Part shown: positions 16,535 to 24,810 of the stretch, piece after piece
Layout of the letters: each line of letters starts with the position of its first letter
How positions within the stretch are numbered: the first letter of the stretch is position 1
The notes under the pieces: model-generated
What the model was told of the DNA's origin: nothing
What the model saw: the letters and a program-made list of their open reading frames with translations, nothing else
Database searches by the model: none
Position numbers and translations under genes: made by a program
DNA from: Ruminococcus sp.
GTDB lineage: Bacteria; Bacillota_A; Clostridia; Oscillospirales; Ruminococcaceae
Direction: 5' to 3'
NCBI RefSeq assembly: GCF_024684275.1
Contig: NZ_JAIKXF010000056.1
Coordinates: forward strand, 1 to 33,563
Length of the DNA stretch: 33,563 nt

Positions 16535-17011
16535 TCAGCCGAGTCCCCTTTCGTCAGGCTCTTCACCGTCGATGAATATGCCCTTTTCCTTGTATTTTTT
16601 GAGAATAAAGTGTGTAGAAGTCGAAAGAATGCCGTCAATTGTAGCAAGTCTCTCTGATACAAAGAAAGCAACGTCCTTGAGGTCATTTCCCTTGACCTCA
16701 ACAGCAAGATCGTAAGCTCCCGATGACATAAGGCTTACGCTCTCTACCTCATCATACATCATTATAGTCTTTGCTATATCGTCAAATCCGCAGTCACGCT
16801 GTGGAGTTACTTTAAGCTCGATAGTAGCATAAACAGTGGATTTGTCATAAAGGTCGTCATCCACAATAACGCTGTAGCCCTTGATAACTCCGTCCTTTTC
16901 AAGCTTTTCTATCTCAGCGGCAGCTTCCTCCGCCGAAATCCCCAGCATTTCGCCTAGAGCCGTATTTGATATACGGGCATTCTGCTGTAATATTTTTATA
17001 ATATCTTTCAT
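16535..17011 (-). CDS. Lrp/AsnC-family transcriptional regulator
   Basis: 158 residues. An N-terminal winged helix (about 1-55) with NARISNTALGEMLGISAEE and LEKDGVIKGYSVIV is followed by an AsnC-type RAM domain (about 60-150) with VYATIELKV, VESVSLMSSGAYDLAVEV and a TIDGILSTSTHFIL strand. Such proteins form dimers or octamers that sense amino acids. The ATG at 17011 is 7 nt after AAGGAAC; an earlier ATG lies upstream of that box. It is 2 nt from the aminotransferase gene, its likely control target. Confidence 0.93.
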   Translation of the reverse strand: MKDIIKILQQNARISNTALGEMLGISAEEAAAEIEKLEKDGVIKGYSVIVDDDLYDKSTVYATIELKVTPQRDCGFDDIAKTIMMYDEVESVSLMSSGAYDLAVEVKGNDLKDVAFFVSERLATIDGILSTSTHFILKKYKEKGIFIDGEEPDERGLG

Positions 17012-17035
17012 AGTATCAGTTCCTTTCATTATATA

Positions 17036-18019
17036 TTAATATTCAACGTATTCACCCTGTTTATAGCCGAAATATTCAAGTAACTCGTCCCATGTCCTGC
17101 CTGCAAAGCTGTTATATCCGTACCCCATATCGGAATCGCCAACGTACTTCTTGTCGCGTGCTGTGTCCCAGCAAAGCACTCTGCCGACATCACTGCCGTA
17201 CATCTCAAGGATAAACTCTATATCGCCGTGCTCAGGGACTTCCCAGTCAAGATCAGCAGTAAACTGCGTATCCTTGCTCCATTTGCCGTAGAGGTAAAGA
17301 GGCATATCAGGTATGCCGCGGTTATATTCCCAGCCGATAGTGCTTGCAAGCATACATGACTCCATAACATCGGGATCATCAAGATCAAGAGCTGTTCCCT
17401 GCGCAGTGACAGGTTCGGTATTGTATTCAAACTTTTCCAGCCTTACCTCGGAGTACTCCCCCTGCTCATAGCCGAACATTTTAAGCACATCAGCCCAGTT
17501 CATCTCCCTGAGCTCGTCGGCTCGGCTGTTATTGCCGAAAACTCCCACATAATCGTCCTTTTTGGTGTTTTTGCTGCACAAAACCCACTGAGGATAGCCG
17601 TTATCGTCCGCAGACATGATATACTCTATATCATCCTCGGGAGAATAATAGGTATCGTGCATATATTTATTAAGCTCATCAGTACCGTCGGTATGGGAGT
17701 ATATGACATTATCCGAAACCTTCTGCTCCTTATCAACGAGAACAGTGGTTATCGCCTTATATAGTGTAGAGGCATTGGCATTTGCCGAGGATTTTTTACT
17801 TTTCTTCACATAGCCCAGCATACCAAAGGTCAGGTCAACGCCCTTACCGTCCTTATCGGACGCTTTCTCAGTCGGCGACGCAGTGGAAGGCTCCTCAGTC
17901 TGAACGGCCGTTGTGGCTTCGGGTTCAGTTCCAACCGCAGGCTCAGTTTTTCCGCAGCCCGCAGCAGCTGCTGTCATCAGAAGCGCCGCCGCAAAAGCAA
18001 AGGCTCTGTTTTTAAGCAT
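17036..18019 (-). CDS. Lipoprotein with duplicated domain, function unknown
   Basis: 327 residues. A lipoprotein signal ends LMTAAAAGC, with Cys22 as the lipidation site; a Thr/Glu/Pro-rich linker runs to about residue 60. Two similar modules follow. The first has DIEYIM...QWVLCS...YVGVFG and ends NWADVLKMFGYEQGEYSEV (174-192); the second has DIEFIL...RVLCWD...KYVGDS and ends TWDELLEYFGYKQGEYVEY at the C-terminus. I recognise no named family. It lies 14 nt after a PHP phosphatase and 24 nt before the Lrp-type regulator, an odd place for a surface protein. A long G-rich ribosome binding site supports the start. Confidence 0.88.
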   Translation of the reverse strand: MLKNRAFAFAAALLMTAAAAGCGKTEPAVGTEPEATTAVQTEEPSTASPTEKASDKDGKGVDLTFGMLGYVKKSKKSSANANASTLYKAITTVLVDKEQKVSDNVIYSHTDGTDELNKYMHDTYYSPEDDIEYIMSADDNGYPQWVLCSKNTKKDDYVGVFGNNSRADELREMNWADVLKMFGYEQGEYSEVRLEKFEYNTEPVTAQGTALDLDDPDVMESCMLASTIGWEYNRGIPDMPLYLYGKWSKDTQFTADLDWEVPEHGDIEFILEMYGSDVGRVLCWDTARDKKYVGDSDMGYGYNSFAGRTWDELLEYFGYKQGEYVEY

Positions 18020-18033
18020 ATTATGCCCCCCTT

Positions 18034-18888
18034 TTACTCAATATCTATGAAATAAGGACTTCTTTTCTTAAAATATGCACCACGGGTAAATCCTGCCGCT
18101 CGTGCTATCCTCATACCGTCAGCGATATTGGCTCCGATGTCCTCAACTGTGTGTGAATCCGAGCCGAAGCTTATTATCTCTCCGCCCATATCACGGAACA
18201 TCTTAACGTATTTAAGACTTGGGAAGCAGTCACCGAAGCCCTGTCTCAGTCCCGAGGTATTTATCTCTATTCCCTTGCCGTTGTGAGCAAGATTGCGGAA
18301 GGTCTCAGCGATAATGTCGTCATATCGGCTTATATCAGCTTCGATACCGTGTCTCTGCTTCATATATCGCAGGCAGTAGGTAATGTGGCCGACAACGTCA
18401 AAGAATCCGTTTTTGCTCATTTCGTGAACTTCCTTGAAATAGCGCTCCAGAAGGGCATATATCTCGTCCATTGTCATTTTTTCGTATTCGATGAAGTAGA
18501 AATCCAGCTCTCCCATGACCTGATGAACAGAGCCAATAATAAAATCTACTCTGCTGTCAGCGTTTACGATCTTTGCCGCCTCAGTATCATGGAGTATCTG
18601 TCCCAGCTCCACGCCGCAGATAAGGTTGAGCTTTCCCTCATATTTTTCCTTCAGCGCAGTCACCGCCGAAACGGAATTCTCGAAGTCCGCCGCGTAGTCA
18701 AAGCTCTCACGGAGATACCATGTATCCTCGGGATAATGTGCCTTTTCGTACCAGCAGTTGCACTCACAGTGGTCGGTAATGGCATATGCGGCAAGTCCCA
18801 GCTCCGCGGCTCGACTGACGCAGAGGTCAATATCAGCCTCGGAATCCACAGAAAACTGCGTATGCGTGTGACAGTCCATAAGTTTCAT
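18034..18888 (-). CDS. PHP-domain histidinol-phosphatase-like phosphoesterase
   Basis: 284 residues with the metal-binding motifs of the polymerase and histidinol phosphatase (PHP) family: DCHTHTQFS at the N-terminus, ITDH, GVELGQ, IIGSVH, VVGHITY and GSDSH. The layout resembles the HisK/YtvP type of histidinol-phosphatase, which frees histidinol from its phosphate in histidine synthesis. No other his gene is in the window, so the substrate is an inference. It is the first gene of the operon, behind a good promoter, and its start follows an AGGGG box. Confidence 0.88.
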   Translation of the reverse strand: MKLMDCHTHTQFSVDSEADIDLCVSRAAELGLAAYAITDHCECNCWYEKAHYPEDTWYLRESFDYAADFENSVSAVTALKEKYEGKLNLICGVELGQILHDTEAAKIVNADSRVDFIIGSVHQVMGELDFYFIEYEKMTMDEIYALLERYFKEVHEMSKNGFFDVVGHITYCLRYMKQRHGIEADISRYDDIIAETFRNLAHNGKGIEINTSGLRQGFGDCFPSLKYVKMFRDMGGEIISFGSDSHTVEDIGANIADGMRIARAAGFTRGAYFKKRSPYFIDIE

Positions 18889-18917
18889 TGTCTCAGCCCC
18901 TTTTGTTATATTCTACT

Positions 18918-18946
18918 ATTATAACACATAAGCTTCTGAATAGCAA
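18918..18946 (-). promoter_or_regulatory. Promoter of the PHP-lipoprotein-lrp-aminotransferase-ispE operon
   Basis: On the minus strand: TTGCTA (18946-18941), a 17-bp spacer, and perfect TATAAT (18923-18918), 30 nt before the first start codon. No other promoter is evident before 14498. Confidence 0.7.
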
Positions 18947-19023
18947 GCTGTGCAGCGTAAATTTTCCTGTTCTGCAATACTTTTACGAAAAAAAACATTA
19001 ACGGAAATTTTTCGCTGTGGCTG

Positions 19024-19052
19024 TTGCTTTTTTATCCGCAGTGTGTTATAAT
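19024..19052 (+). promoter_or_regulatory. Promoter of the ACT/UPF0210 pair
   Basis: TTGCTT (19024-19029), a 17-bp spacer, and perfect TATAAT (19047-19052), divergent from the promoter of the PHP operon. Confidence 0.7.
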
Positions 19053-19106
19053 TATATCAATCATTCGGAGCAACCCGAACAACAACAAAACGGAGGTTTT
19101 TTTACT

Positions 19107-19376
19107 ATGAGAGCAGTTGTAACTGTAATTGGCAAGGACACTGTAGGTATACTGCACAAGGTAAGCGGTATCTGCGCTGAATACAACGTAAACGTTATAG
19201 AAGTAACACAGAGCGTTCTTCAGGATATGTTCGCTATGATAATGCTGGTGGATATTTCAGCTATCAAGGGAGATTTCTCAGAGCTTGTTGACAGAATGAC
19301 AGCCCTCGGCACTGAGCTGGGACTCTCTATCCACACAATGCACGAGGATATATTCAATTCAATGCACAGTGTCTGA
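19107..19376 (+). CDS. ACT domain protein, UPF0237 family
   Basis: 89 residues forming a single ACT domain: VVTVIGKDTVGILHKVSGIC, then NVNVIEVTQSVLQDMFAMIM and a C-terminal helix-strand ending IHTMHEDIF. ACT domains bind small ligands, commonly amino acids. The ATG at 19107 follows CGGAGG. It is paired with a UPF0210 protein 18 nt downstream, an association conserved in many Firmicutes and some archaea. The pair has no established biochemical role. Confidence 0.93.
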   Translation: MRAVVTVIGKDTVGILHKVSGICAEYNVNVIEVTQSVLQDMFAMIMLVDISAIKGDFSELVDRMTALGTELGLSIHTMHEDIFNSMHSV

Positions 19377-19394
19377 TGAAAGGAAGTCCGTTAA

Positions 19395-20753
19395 ATGCTT
19401 AATGTATATAACATACTTGAAACTATCCGAATGATACAGGACGAATGCCTTGATATCCGTACAATAACTATGGGTATATCGCTTCTTGACTGTATCGACA
19501 CGGATATAGACAAGGCCTGCGAGAAGGTCTACAATAAGATAGTCACAAAGGCAGGAAACCTCGTTCCCGTAGGTCAGCAGATAGAGAAGGAGTACGGCAT
19601 ACCTATCGTAAATAAGCGTATTTCGGTAACTCCAATAGCTATGCTTGCAGCTGCCTGCCCTGACGGTGATCCCGTAAAGTTCGCAAAGGCTCTCCAGAGA
19701 GCAGCCGACACCTGCGGAGTAAACTTCATCGGAGGCTATTCGGCACTGGTACACAAGGGCTTCAGCGCAGGAGATATGGCTCTCATCAAGTCTATCCCCG
19801 AGGCTCTTGACGTTACTCAGAACATCTGCTCATCAGTAAATATCGGCTCTACAAAGTCAGGTATCAACATGGACGCTGTAAAGCTCATGGGACAGATAGT
19901 CAAGGAGGCTGCCATAAAGACAGCAGACCGCGACTGTATCGGACCTGCAAAGCTTGTGGTATTCTGCAATGCCGTTGAGGATAACCCCTTCATGGCAGGA
20001 GCCTTCCACGGCGTAGGCGAGCCTGACTGCGAGATACACGTAGGTGTATCAGGCCCAGGAGTTGTACGTGCAGCTCTTACAAAGTACCCTGACGCCTCTA
20101 TAAACGAAATTGCAGACATCATCAAGAAGACTGCATTCAAGATAACCCGTATGGGACAGCTTGTAGGCGCAAGAGCTTCTGAGCTTCTCGGCGTACCTTT
20201 CGGTATCGTTGACCTTTCGCTTGCTCCTACACCTGCCATCGGCGACAGTGTTGCTCATATCCTTGAGGAAATGGGACTTGAGATGTGCGGAACTCACGGA
20301 ACTACCGCTTGTCTGGCAATGCTCAACGACGCTGTCAAGAAGGGCGGCGTAATGGCTTCGTCAACAGTCGGCGGACTTTCGGGCGCATTTATCCCTGTAT
20401 CAGAGGACGCAGGCATGATAGACGCCGCAGTTGCAGGCGTTCTCAGCCTTGAAAAGCTTGAAGCTATGACTGCTGTATGCTCTGTTGGACTTGATATGAT
20501 AGTTGTTCCGGGCGAAATAGCACCCGAGACCATTTCTGCTATCATCGCAGACGAAGCTGCTATCGGCATGGTAAACTCCAAGACCACCGCTGTACGTCTT
20601 ATCCCTGCTATCGGCAAAAAGGAGGGCGACACCCTCGAATTCGGCGGCCTGCTGGGAAGCGGTCCTGTTATGCCTATCAGAGAGAAGTCATCTGCAAAGT
20701 TCATCAACCGCGGCGGACGTATCCCTGCACCTATGCAGAGCCTGAAAAACTAA
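19395..20753 (+). CDS. UPF0210 (DUF711) family protein
   Basis: 452 residues covering the whole family length. Recognisable parts include [20 protein letters not shown] at the N-terminus, [46 protein letters not shown] and [20 protein letters not shown]. The family is structurally related to pyruvate formate-lyase folds but lacks the radical motif and has no proven function. An AAAGGAAG box lies 8 nt before the ATG, and the gene is cotranscribed with the ACT protein, which may regulate it. Confidence 0.95.
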   Translation: MLNVYNILETIRMIQDECLDIRTITMGISLLDCIDTDIDKACEKVYNKIVTKAGNLVPVGQQIEKEYGIPIVNKRISVTPIAMLAAACPDGDPVKFAKALQRAADTCGVNFIGGYSALVHKGFSAGDMALIKSIPEALDVTQNICSSVNIGSTKSGINMDAVKLMGQIVKEAAIKTADRDCIGPAKLVVFCNAVEDNPFMAGAFHGVGEPDCEIHVGVSGPGVVRAALTKYPDASINEIADIIKKTAFKITRMGQLVGARASELLGVPFGIVDLSLAPTPAIGDSVAHILEEMGLEMCGTHGTTACLAMLNDAVKKGGVMASSTVGGLSGAFIPVSEDAGMIDAAVAGVLSLEKLEAMTAVCSVGLDMIVVPGEIAPETISAIIADEAAIGMVNSKTTAVRLIPAIGKKEGDTLEFGGLLGSGPVMPIREKSSAKFINRGGRIPAPMQSLKN

Positions 20754-20874
20754 GCGGCGAGCCGCCGCACCCTTGCCACGCTGACGCTCGTAAACTCGCT
20801 CACTCTTCCAACAATGCAGATTTTACATCGCTTACAGCACATTACTGGGCAAAATAACATAAAACCACTTATAG

Positions 20875-20898
20875 GGGCGGATATTATCCGCCCTTTTT
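20875..20898 (+). terminator. Intrinsic terminator built on a GGGGCGG palindrome
   Basis: GGGCGGAT (20875-20882) pairs with ATCCGCCC (20886-20893), followed by TTTTT. The core resembles the dispersed palindromes at 25689-25762, so a repeat may have been recruited as a terminator. Confidence 0.8.
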
Positions 20899-20925
20899 AA
20901 TTCCGCTCTTTTGAAAGGAACGTAT

Positions 20926-21882
20926 ATGGATATTCATAATATTCCTCAGCTTTTCGGTCTTCCCGAAGCTTCACAGCTGACCGAACTGAACAAAGGTCAC
21001 ATAAACCGGACTTTTCTCGCAATATGCGGCGGTGAGAAATACATTCTCCAGTCTCTGAACAGGGATGTTTTTTATGCTCCCGAAGCCGTCATGGACAACA
21101 TCAGCCGCATTGAAGCTGCTTTTGCGGCTGAAAATGACATTGCCGTCCCGCATTTTATCGCCTGCGGCGATAAAAACTATGCGGTCGCCGACGGTGAATT
21201 ATGGCGTATCTACAGATATATCGCGGCGACCGCAGAAGCCGCGGCTGATGCCGCGGCAGCGGGACGGCATTTCGGAGAATTTATACGTATCATGGACGGA
21301 ACTGCGCTGAACAAAACGCCCGCCATTGATGGCTTTCACGATTTCGGCAGATACTTTGCGGAGCTTACTGCGCTGGGCGGCACAGTCCCCGACACCATGC
21401 GCCGACTGGACGCTCTCCGCGTTAAGCTTGGACAAATATTCACAGATAAACTTAATAAACGCGTCATTCACGGCGACGCAAAGCCTGACAATATCATATC
21501 AGGCTCCCCTGCCTGTATAATCGACCTTGATACCGTAATGTACGGCTATGCCGCCATTGACTACGGTGACCTTGTGCGCTCAGTGTGCCGAGGCACGAGC
21601 GCTGACCTCAGTGCAGTTCGTGACATAACAAAGGGCTTTTCACAGGGACTTAAAGGCATACTTGGCAAGGACGAGACTGATTCCCTGTATTACGGTATTT
21701 TATGTCTGACAGGAGAGCTTGCCGTCAGGTATCTCTCCGACTCAAAGCGTGAAAACAAATACTTCCGCGGAAAGACCTCCGCAGACTGTATCGCCCGTGC
21801 AGAGGAGCTATTAGTGCAGCTGGAAATGTTCAGCTCTCACGAAACCGAAATAAAAGAAATAATTTATGAATATTTTGAATAA
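20926..21882 (+). CDS. APH-fold phosphotransferase, N-acetylhexosamine 1-kinase-like
   Basis: 318 residues of the aminoglycoside phosphotransferase/choline kinase fold. Visible: ELNKGHINRTF (glycine-rich loop), YILQSLNRDVFYAPEAVMDN around the ATP-binding lysine region, catalytic RVIHGDAKPDNII (Brenner motif, HGD) and metal-binding CIIDLDTVMYGYAAIDYGD. The N-terminal INRTF and FYAPEAVM pattern and the HDFGRYF segment resemble N-acetylhexosamine kinases (NahK-like) more than antibiotic kinases. It probably phosphorylates a sugar in host- or plant-glycan use; the substrate is inferred. The ATG at 20926 is preferred because a GAAAGGAA box lies 5 nt upstream. Confidence 0.85.
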   Translation: MDIHNIPQLFGLPEASQLTELNKGHINRTFLAICGGEKYILQSLNRDVFYAPEAVMDNISRIEAAFAAENDIAVPHFIACGDKNYAVADGELWRIYRYIAATAEAAADAAAAGRHFGEFIRIMDGTALNKTPAIDGFHDFGRYFAELTALGGTVPDTMRRLDALRVKLGQIFTDKLNKRVIHGDAKPDNIISGSPACIIDLDTVMYGYAAIDYGDLVRSVCRGTSADLSAVRDITKGFSQGLKGILGKDETDSLYYGILCLTGELAVRYLSDSKRENKYFRGKTSADCIARAEELLVQLEMFSSHETEIKEIIYEYFE

Positions 21883-21897
21883 GCATAGCTGTTCTTA

Positions 21898-21926
21898 TTG
21901 CTATTTTTCGTGAAATATGTTAGAAT
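21898..21926 (+). promoter_or_regulatory. Promoter of the small membrane protein gene
   Basis: TTGCTA (21898-21903), a 17-bp spacer, and TAGAAT (21921-21926), starting just after the kinase stop codon. Confidence 0.55.
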
Positions 21927-21958
21927 GTATATATAAAGCGAAAAAGGGGGGACGTTTT

Positions 21959-22390
21959 ATGGAGTTTATTCTCGTCATAGCGATAATAGTGGTTCTTTGC
22001 CTTATTATCGGCGTAAAGGCAATATATCTCATTGCGGCGGCAGCTGCCCTTGTGGGACTTATCTACGCTGCTTCACTGGGACTGCTGTGCTTCTTTTTTG
22101 TGCGTCTGCTCTTTACAAAAAAGCACAAAGCTGTGTTCTCTCGTATCGACAATAGTCCCCGAAGCACCTTCAGGGTAGCCTACTACACCATCGACGGCAC
22201 CGAATATCCCAACGTTTTCCCCGAGGAGGGACTGCTGCGCAGCAAGCTCTACCGCAGCGATAAAACCTCAACGGTCTTTCTGACAAAAAACAAGAAATTC
22301 GTTTACGATAAATTCGCCTGCGCCACCTGCACTATCGGCTTTCTGCTGACTATCGCCACGGCTGCGGCAGTTATACTGATCCTGAGATAA
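21959..22390 (+). CDS. Small membrane protein of unknown function
   Basis: 143 residues. The N-terminal third is almost entirely hydrophobic (two membrane segments, about 3-20 and 22-48), then a basic KKHKAVFSRID stretch and a soluble part with YYTIDGTEYPNVFPEEG, and a final membrane segment (about 120-142). The middle part, about 70 residues, likely sits on one face of the membrane. I recognise no family. The ATG at 21959 follows a run of six G, a strong ribosome binding site; it has its own promoter. The decayed ArsR gene begins 10 nt later. Confidence 0.8.
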   Translation: MEFILVIAIIVVLCLIIGVKAIYLIAAAAALVGLIYAASLGLLCFFFVRLLFTKKHKAVFSRIDNSPRSTFRVAYYTIDGTEYPNVFPEEGLLRSKLYRSDKTSTVFLTKNKKFVYDKFACATCTIGFLLTIATAAAVILILR

Positions 22391-22400
22391 AGAGCTCCTC

Positions 22401-22629
22401 ATGGACGAACACATTTGCGGTTCTCACAGAGTTCACAAGGTTATTGCTGACAAGGCTGCATGGGCAATACCCGACGAAGCCGTGCATCTGCGGTATAATG
22501 CGTCCTCCGGGCATGACACAGTCGGCTATATCGCATCAGCTGAGAGTTATGAAGCAGGCTCGTCACATGAACTCACGACGCGACAGTAAGACCATTTCTT
22601 ATCATGCAGCAGAGCACGTAATGGAGTGA
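22401..22629 (+). pseudogene. Degraded ArsR/SmtB-type metal-responsive repressor gene
   Basis: Two frames carry pieces of one protein. The first (from 22401) reads MDEHICGSHRVHKVIADKA, the start typical of CadC-like ArsR repressors. The second, shifted by one base (in phase with 22444), reads CICGIMRPPGMTQSAISHQL and then QLRVMKQARHMNSRRDSKTI, the recognition-helix region and wing, ending EHVME before a stop. About 35 residues expected between the halves (the dimer-helix and first HTH helix, usually with FGDSTRIKIL) are missing, and the C-terminal helix is truncated. A deletion plus frame change therefore inactivated it. No intact metal transporter lies next to it. Confidence 0.8.
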
Positions 22630-22635
22630 TGGATA

Positions 22636-23433
22636 ATGAGATATTTTGATTTTCATACTCATGCATTTACCGATACACTGGCAAACCGCGCCATTGAGGG
22701 ACTTGCCCTTACCAGCGGTATACAGCCTGCCACAGACGGAACTATAGGCGGACTTCGCCGCAAGCTTGCCGATAACGGCATAGACCGTGCACTTCTGCTT
22801 CCTGTAGCAACAAAGCCCTCACAGCAGGAGACTATCAACAATTGGGCTGCTTCTGTAATGGGCGGAGGACTTTTCTGCTGCGGAACAGTTCACCCTGCCG
22901 CCGAAAACGCCATAGAAGAACTGGAAAGGATACGCTCCCTCGGGCTCTGCGGAGTCAAATTCCACTCGGAATATCAGGATTTCTTCCCCGACGAGGAGAG
23001 AATGTTCCCCATTTATGAAAAAATAGCGGAGCTTGGACTTATCGCCGTATTCCACGGCGGCTGGGACCCGTACTCGGAAGATATAATAAGGGCAACTCCC
23101 CAGAGCTTTGCGGCTGTTGCAAGGACATTCCCTGAGCTGAAAATAGTTGCCGCACACCTCGGCGGAATGAAACTATGGGACGACATTGAAAAATACACAG
23201 CAGGCAGATTTGAGAACCTTTGGTTCGACGTAAGCGTTATATCGCGGTATATCGAGGACGAGCAGCTTCTGCGCATTATAAAGAAGCAGGGCGCTGAGCG
23301 AGTGCTCTTCGGCAGCGACTGTCCCTGGGACGAGCCTGCCAACGAAATAGCTATGATAAACCGCCTGCTCCTGTCTGATAGAGAAAAGGAGCTGATATTC
23401 CACATAAACGCTGAAAAGCTGCTGGGGATATGA
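22636..23433 (+). CDS. Amidohydrolase family (amidohydrolase 2) TIM-barrel hydrolase
   Basis: 265 residues. Metal-binding FDFHTHAF (His7, His9) opens the barrel; GVKFHSEYQDF carries the next histidine, IAVFHGGWDP another, VAAHLGGMKLW a third, and LFGSDCPWDEP the C-terminal metal Asp. This matches the ACMSD/amidohydrolase-2 group that decarboxylates or hydrolyses carboxylated ring or amide compounds; the substrate is not readable. The start follows GGAG. The gene is just after the ArsR relic and is followed by a hairpin-rich region. Confidence 0.9.
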   Translation: MRYFDFHTHAFTDTLANRAIEGLALTSGIQPATDGTIGGLRRKLADNGIDRALLLPVATKPSQQETINNWAASVMGGGLFCCGTVHPAAENAIEELERIRSLGLCGVKFHSEYQDFFPDEERMFPIYEKIAELGLIAVFHGGWDPYSEDIIRATPQSFAAVARTFPELKIVAAHLGGMKLWDDIEKYTAGRFENLWFDVSVISRYIEDEQLLRIIKKQGAERVLFGSDCPWDEPANEIAMINRLLLSDREKELIFHINAEKLLGI

Positions 23434-23446
23434 ACGCAAAAAGAAA

Positions 23447-23668
23447 AAAGCTTATGTACCCCTACATAAGCTTTCGGAAAATCTCCGTAATATAAAATAA
23501 TGTTTACCCCAACGTGCGGCAGTCCCCCAGACTCCGCACTTTTTTCTTTGGAGCTCTTTTATTGACCGAGCCCCTATCCCTATCTTGGTCAGATGAGTTC
23601 CTTTCTCCGCCCCTTGTCGGAGAAAGAAGCTATGTATTGCTGCTCCGAGAGCAGCGTTTATGCCCCCC
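23447..23668 (+). ncRNA. Candidate multi-hairpin RNA with CCCC loops
   Basis: Five perfect or near-perfect stems occur in 210 nt, four of them with C-rich loops on the plus strand: 23447-23474 (loop CCCC), 23514-23539 (CCCCA), 23564-23590 (loop with CCCC and CCC), 23601-23626 (CCCC). The fifth, GCTGCTC/GAGCAGC (23639-23655), has a CGA loop and is followed by six C. Repeated CCCC loops are the hallmark of Firmicute small RNAs that bind G-rich ribosome binding sites. The strand and the ends are uncertain, and the second stem looks like a terminator, so there may be two transcripts. Confidence 0.4.
23514..23545 (+). terminator. Probable intrinsic terminator
   Basis: GTGCGG (23514-23519) pairs with CCGCAC (23534-23539), extended by four more pairs past a bulged C, followed by six T. 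It could end the amidohydrolase transcript or a short RNA. Confidence 0.65.
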
Positions 23669-23683
23669 GTATGATATTATCAG

Positions 23684-24580
23684 TTAGTTGGTCTGACCGC
23701 TTTGTGCAGTCTTATCGTCGATATTTACGTCTATGAGCAATCCGCCGTCCTTGCCTGTTACCTTAGGCATTACACCGTCCCACTTCTGTATCTGTTCGTA
23801 AGCGATGACCTTGCTTGAAAGAGACTCCTCAAGGAGCTTATTTGCGTCAGCCTGAGCCTGTGCCTGAGCGAGAATAGCTTCTGCCTCAGCATTGGCAGCG
23901 ATGACCTTCTTTTCAGCCTCAGTCTTTGCAACGACCTTAGCCTGCTCCTGCTCTGTCTTTGTCTTGAGGAGATTCTGCTCAGCTACCTGCTTTGCTTCGA
24001 TAGCTGTATTGAACTCAGGCGAGAAATCGAAGTTGACGATATTGAACTTTTCTATATAGATACCGTAGTTGTTGAGCTTGCTGTCAAGAGCTGTCTTGAC
24101 CTCGTTGCTTACAGATTCACGCTCTGTGATGAGCTGTTCTGCGTTATACTTGGCAGTTGCAGACTTCATGCACTCCTGAACAACAGGTGCGATGAGTATG
24201 GTCTGGTAATCAATGCCTACATTCTTGTACATATCAGGCGACTTGTCCGAAACGAGCCTGTAGTTTACAGCGATGCTGCTGCTTACAGTCTGAAGGTCCT
24301 TGGAAACTGCGGGAGCAGGTGTCTCATAGACCTGTATCTTGTTGGACATTTTCTCTACGGTCTGAACAAAGGGAGCTTTTATGTGGAATCCCTCTGACAG
24401 CGGATTTGCGGAGACCTCGCCAAGCGTGAGAACTACGCCTGTATTACCTGCGGGGACTATTGTAAAGGCATTTGCTGCCGCAAGAATTGCAACAGCTCCT
24501 GCGATTATCCATTTTACGCCCTTGAAGCTCGGCTTCTTAGCCGAATTGTTTCCGTTTATTTCTCTCACATTAACACCCAT
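23684..24580 (-). CDS. Prohibitin/SPFH-domain membrane protein
   Basis: 298 residues. One N-terminal membrane segment (about 22-44) is followed by an SPFH (prohibitin/HflK-like) domain with IVPAGNTGVVLTLGEV, GFHIKAPFVQTVEKM and NYGIYIEKFNIVNFDFSPEF, then an Ala/Glu/Lys/Gln coiled coil (about 195-255) that drives ring or oligomer formation. Such proteins scaffold membrane proteases or microdomains. A 65-residue protein is encoded 32 nt upstream and probably cotranscribed. The AAGGAGAA box supports the start. Confidence 0.93.
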   Translation of the reverse strand: MGVNVREINGNNSAKKPSFKGVKWIIAGAVAILAAANAFTIVPAGNTGVVLTLGEVSANPLSEGFHIKAPFVQTVEKMSNKIQVYETPAPAVSKDLQTVSSSIAVNYRLVSDKSPDMYKNVGIDYQTILIAPVVQECMKSATAKYNAEQLITERESVSNEVKTALDSKLNNYGIYIEKFNIVNFDFSPEFNTAIEAKQVAEQNLLKTKTEQEQAKVVAKTEAEKKVIAANAEAEAILAQAQAQADANKLLEESLSSKVIAYEQIQKWDGVMPKVTGKDGGLLIDVNIDDKTAQSGQTN

Positions 24581-24612
24581 AATTATTCTCCTTTTTAACT
24601 GTTTGCTGTATT

Positions 24613-24810
24613 TTAATTCCTGTTAAGATAATACTTTCCGTCCTCTGTTGCCGATATAACATTGTCATATAGAAGCTCGAATGTAGCCTCGGGATTATAG
24701 ATACCCATTTCATGAAGCGTCTTGGCACTGTCTGCCGAAAACGCCTTTGATACCTCAAAAAGCTTGATTATTTTCTTTTTGCTCATAAGTATTGCAGTTA
24801 CAACATTCAT
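24613..24810 (-). CDS. Conserved small protein of unknown function
   Basis: 65 residues, soluble. The pattern KKIIKLFEVSKAFSADSAKT, HEMGIYNPEATFELLYDN and a terminal ATEDGKYYLNRN resembles small Firmicute proteins with an alpha-helical core and a C-terminal G-YYL strand, perhaps a degenerate winged helix. A GAGG box lies 8 nt before the ATG at 24810. It precedes the prohibitin gene by 32 nt, and the two probably form an operon. Confidence 0.72.
   Translation of the reverse strand: MNVVTAILMSKKKIIKLFEVSKAFSADSAKTLHEMGIYNPEATFELLYDNVISATEDGKYYLNRN

Noticed and set aside
20926..21882. Aminoglycoside resistance kinase
   Set aside because: The N-terminal motifs fit sugar kinases of the same fold better, and the context is metabolic.
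23447..23683. tmRNA, SRP RNA or 6S RNA as an explanation for the hairpin cluster
   Set aside because: No tRNA-like end or tag frame, no GGAA-type SRP tip, and a chain of separate hairpins rather than one long bulged stem.
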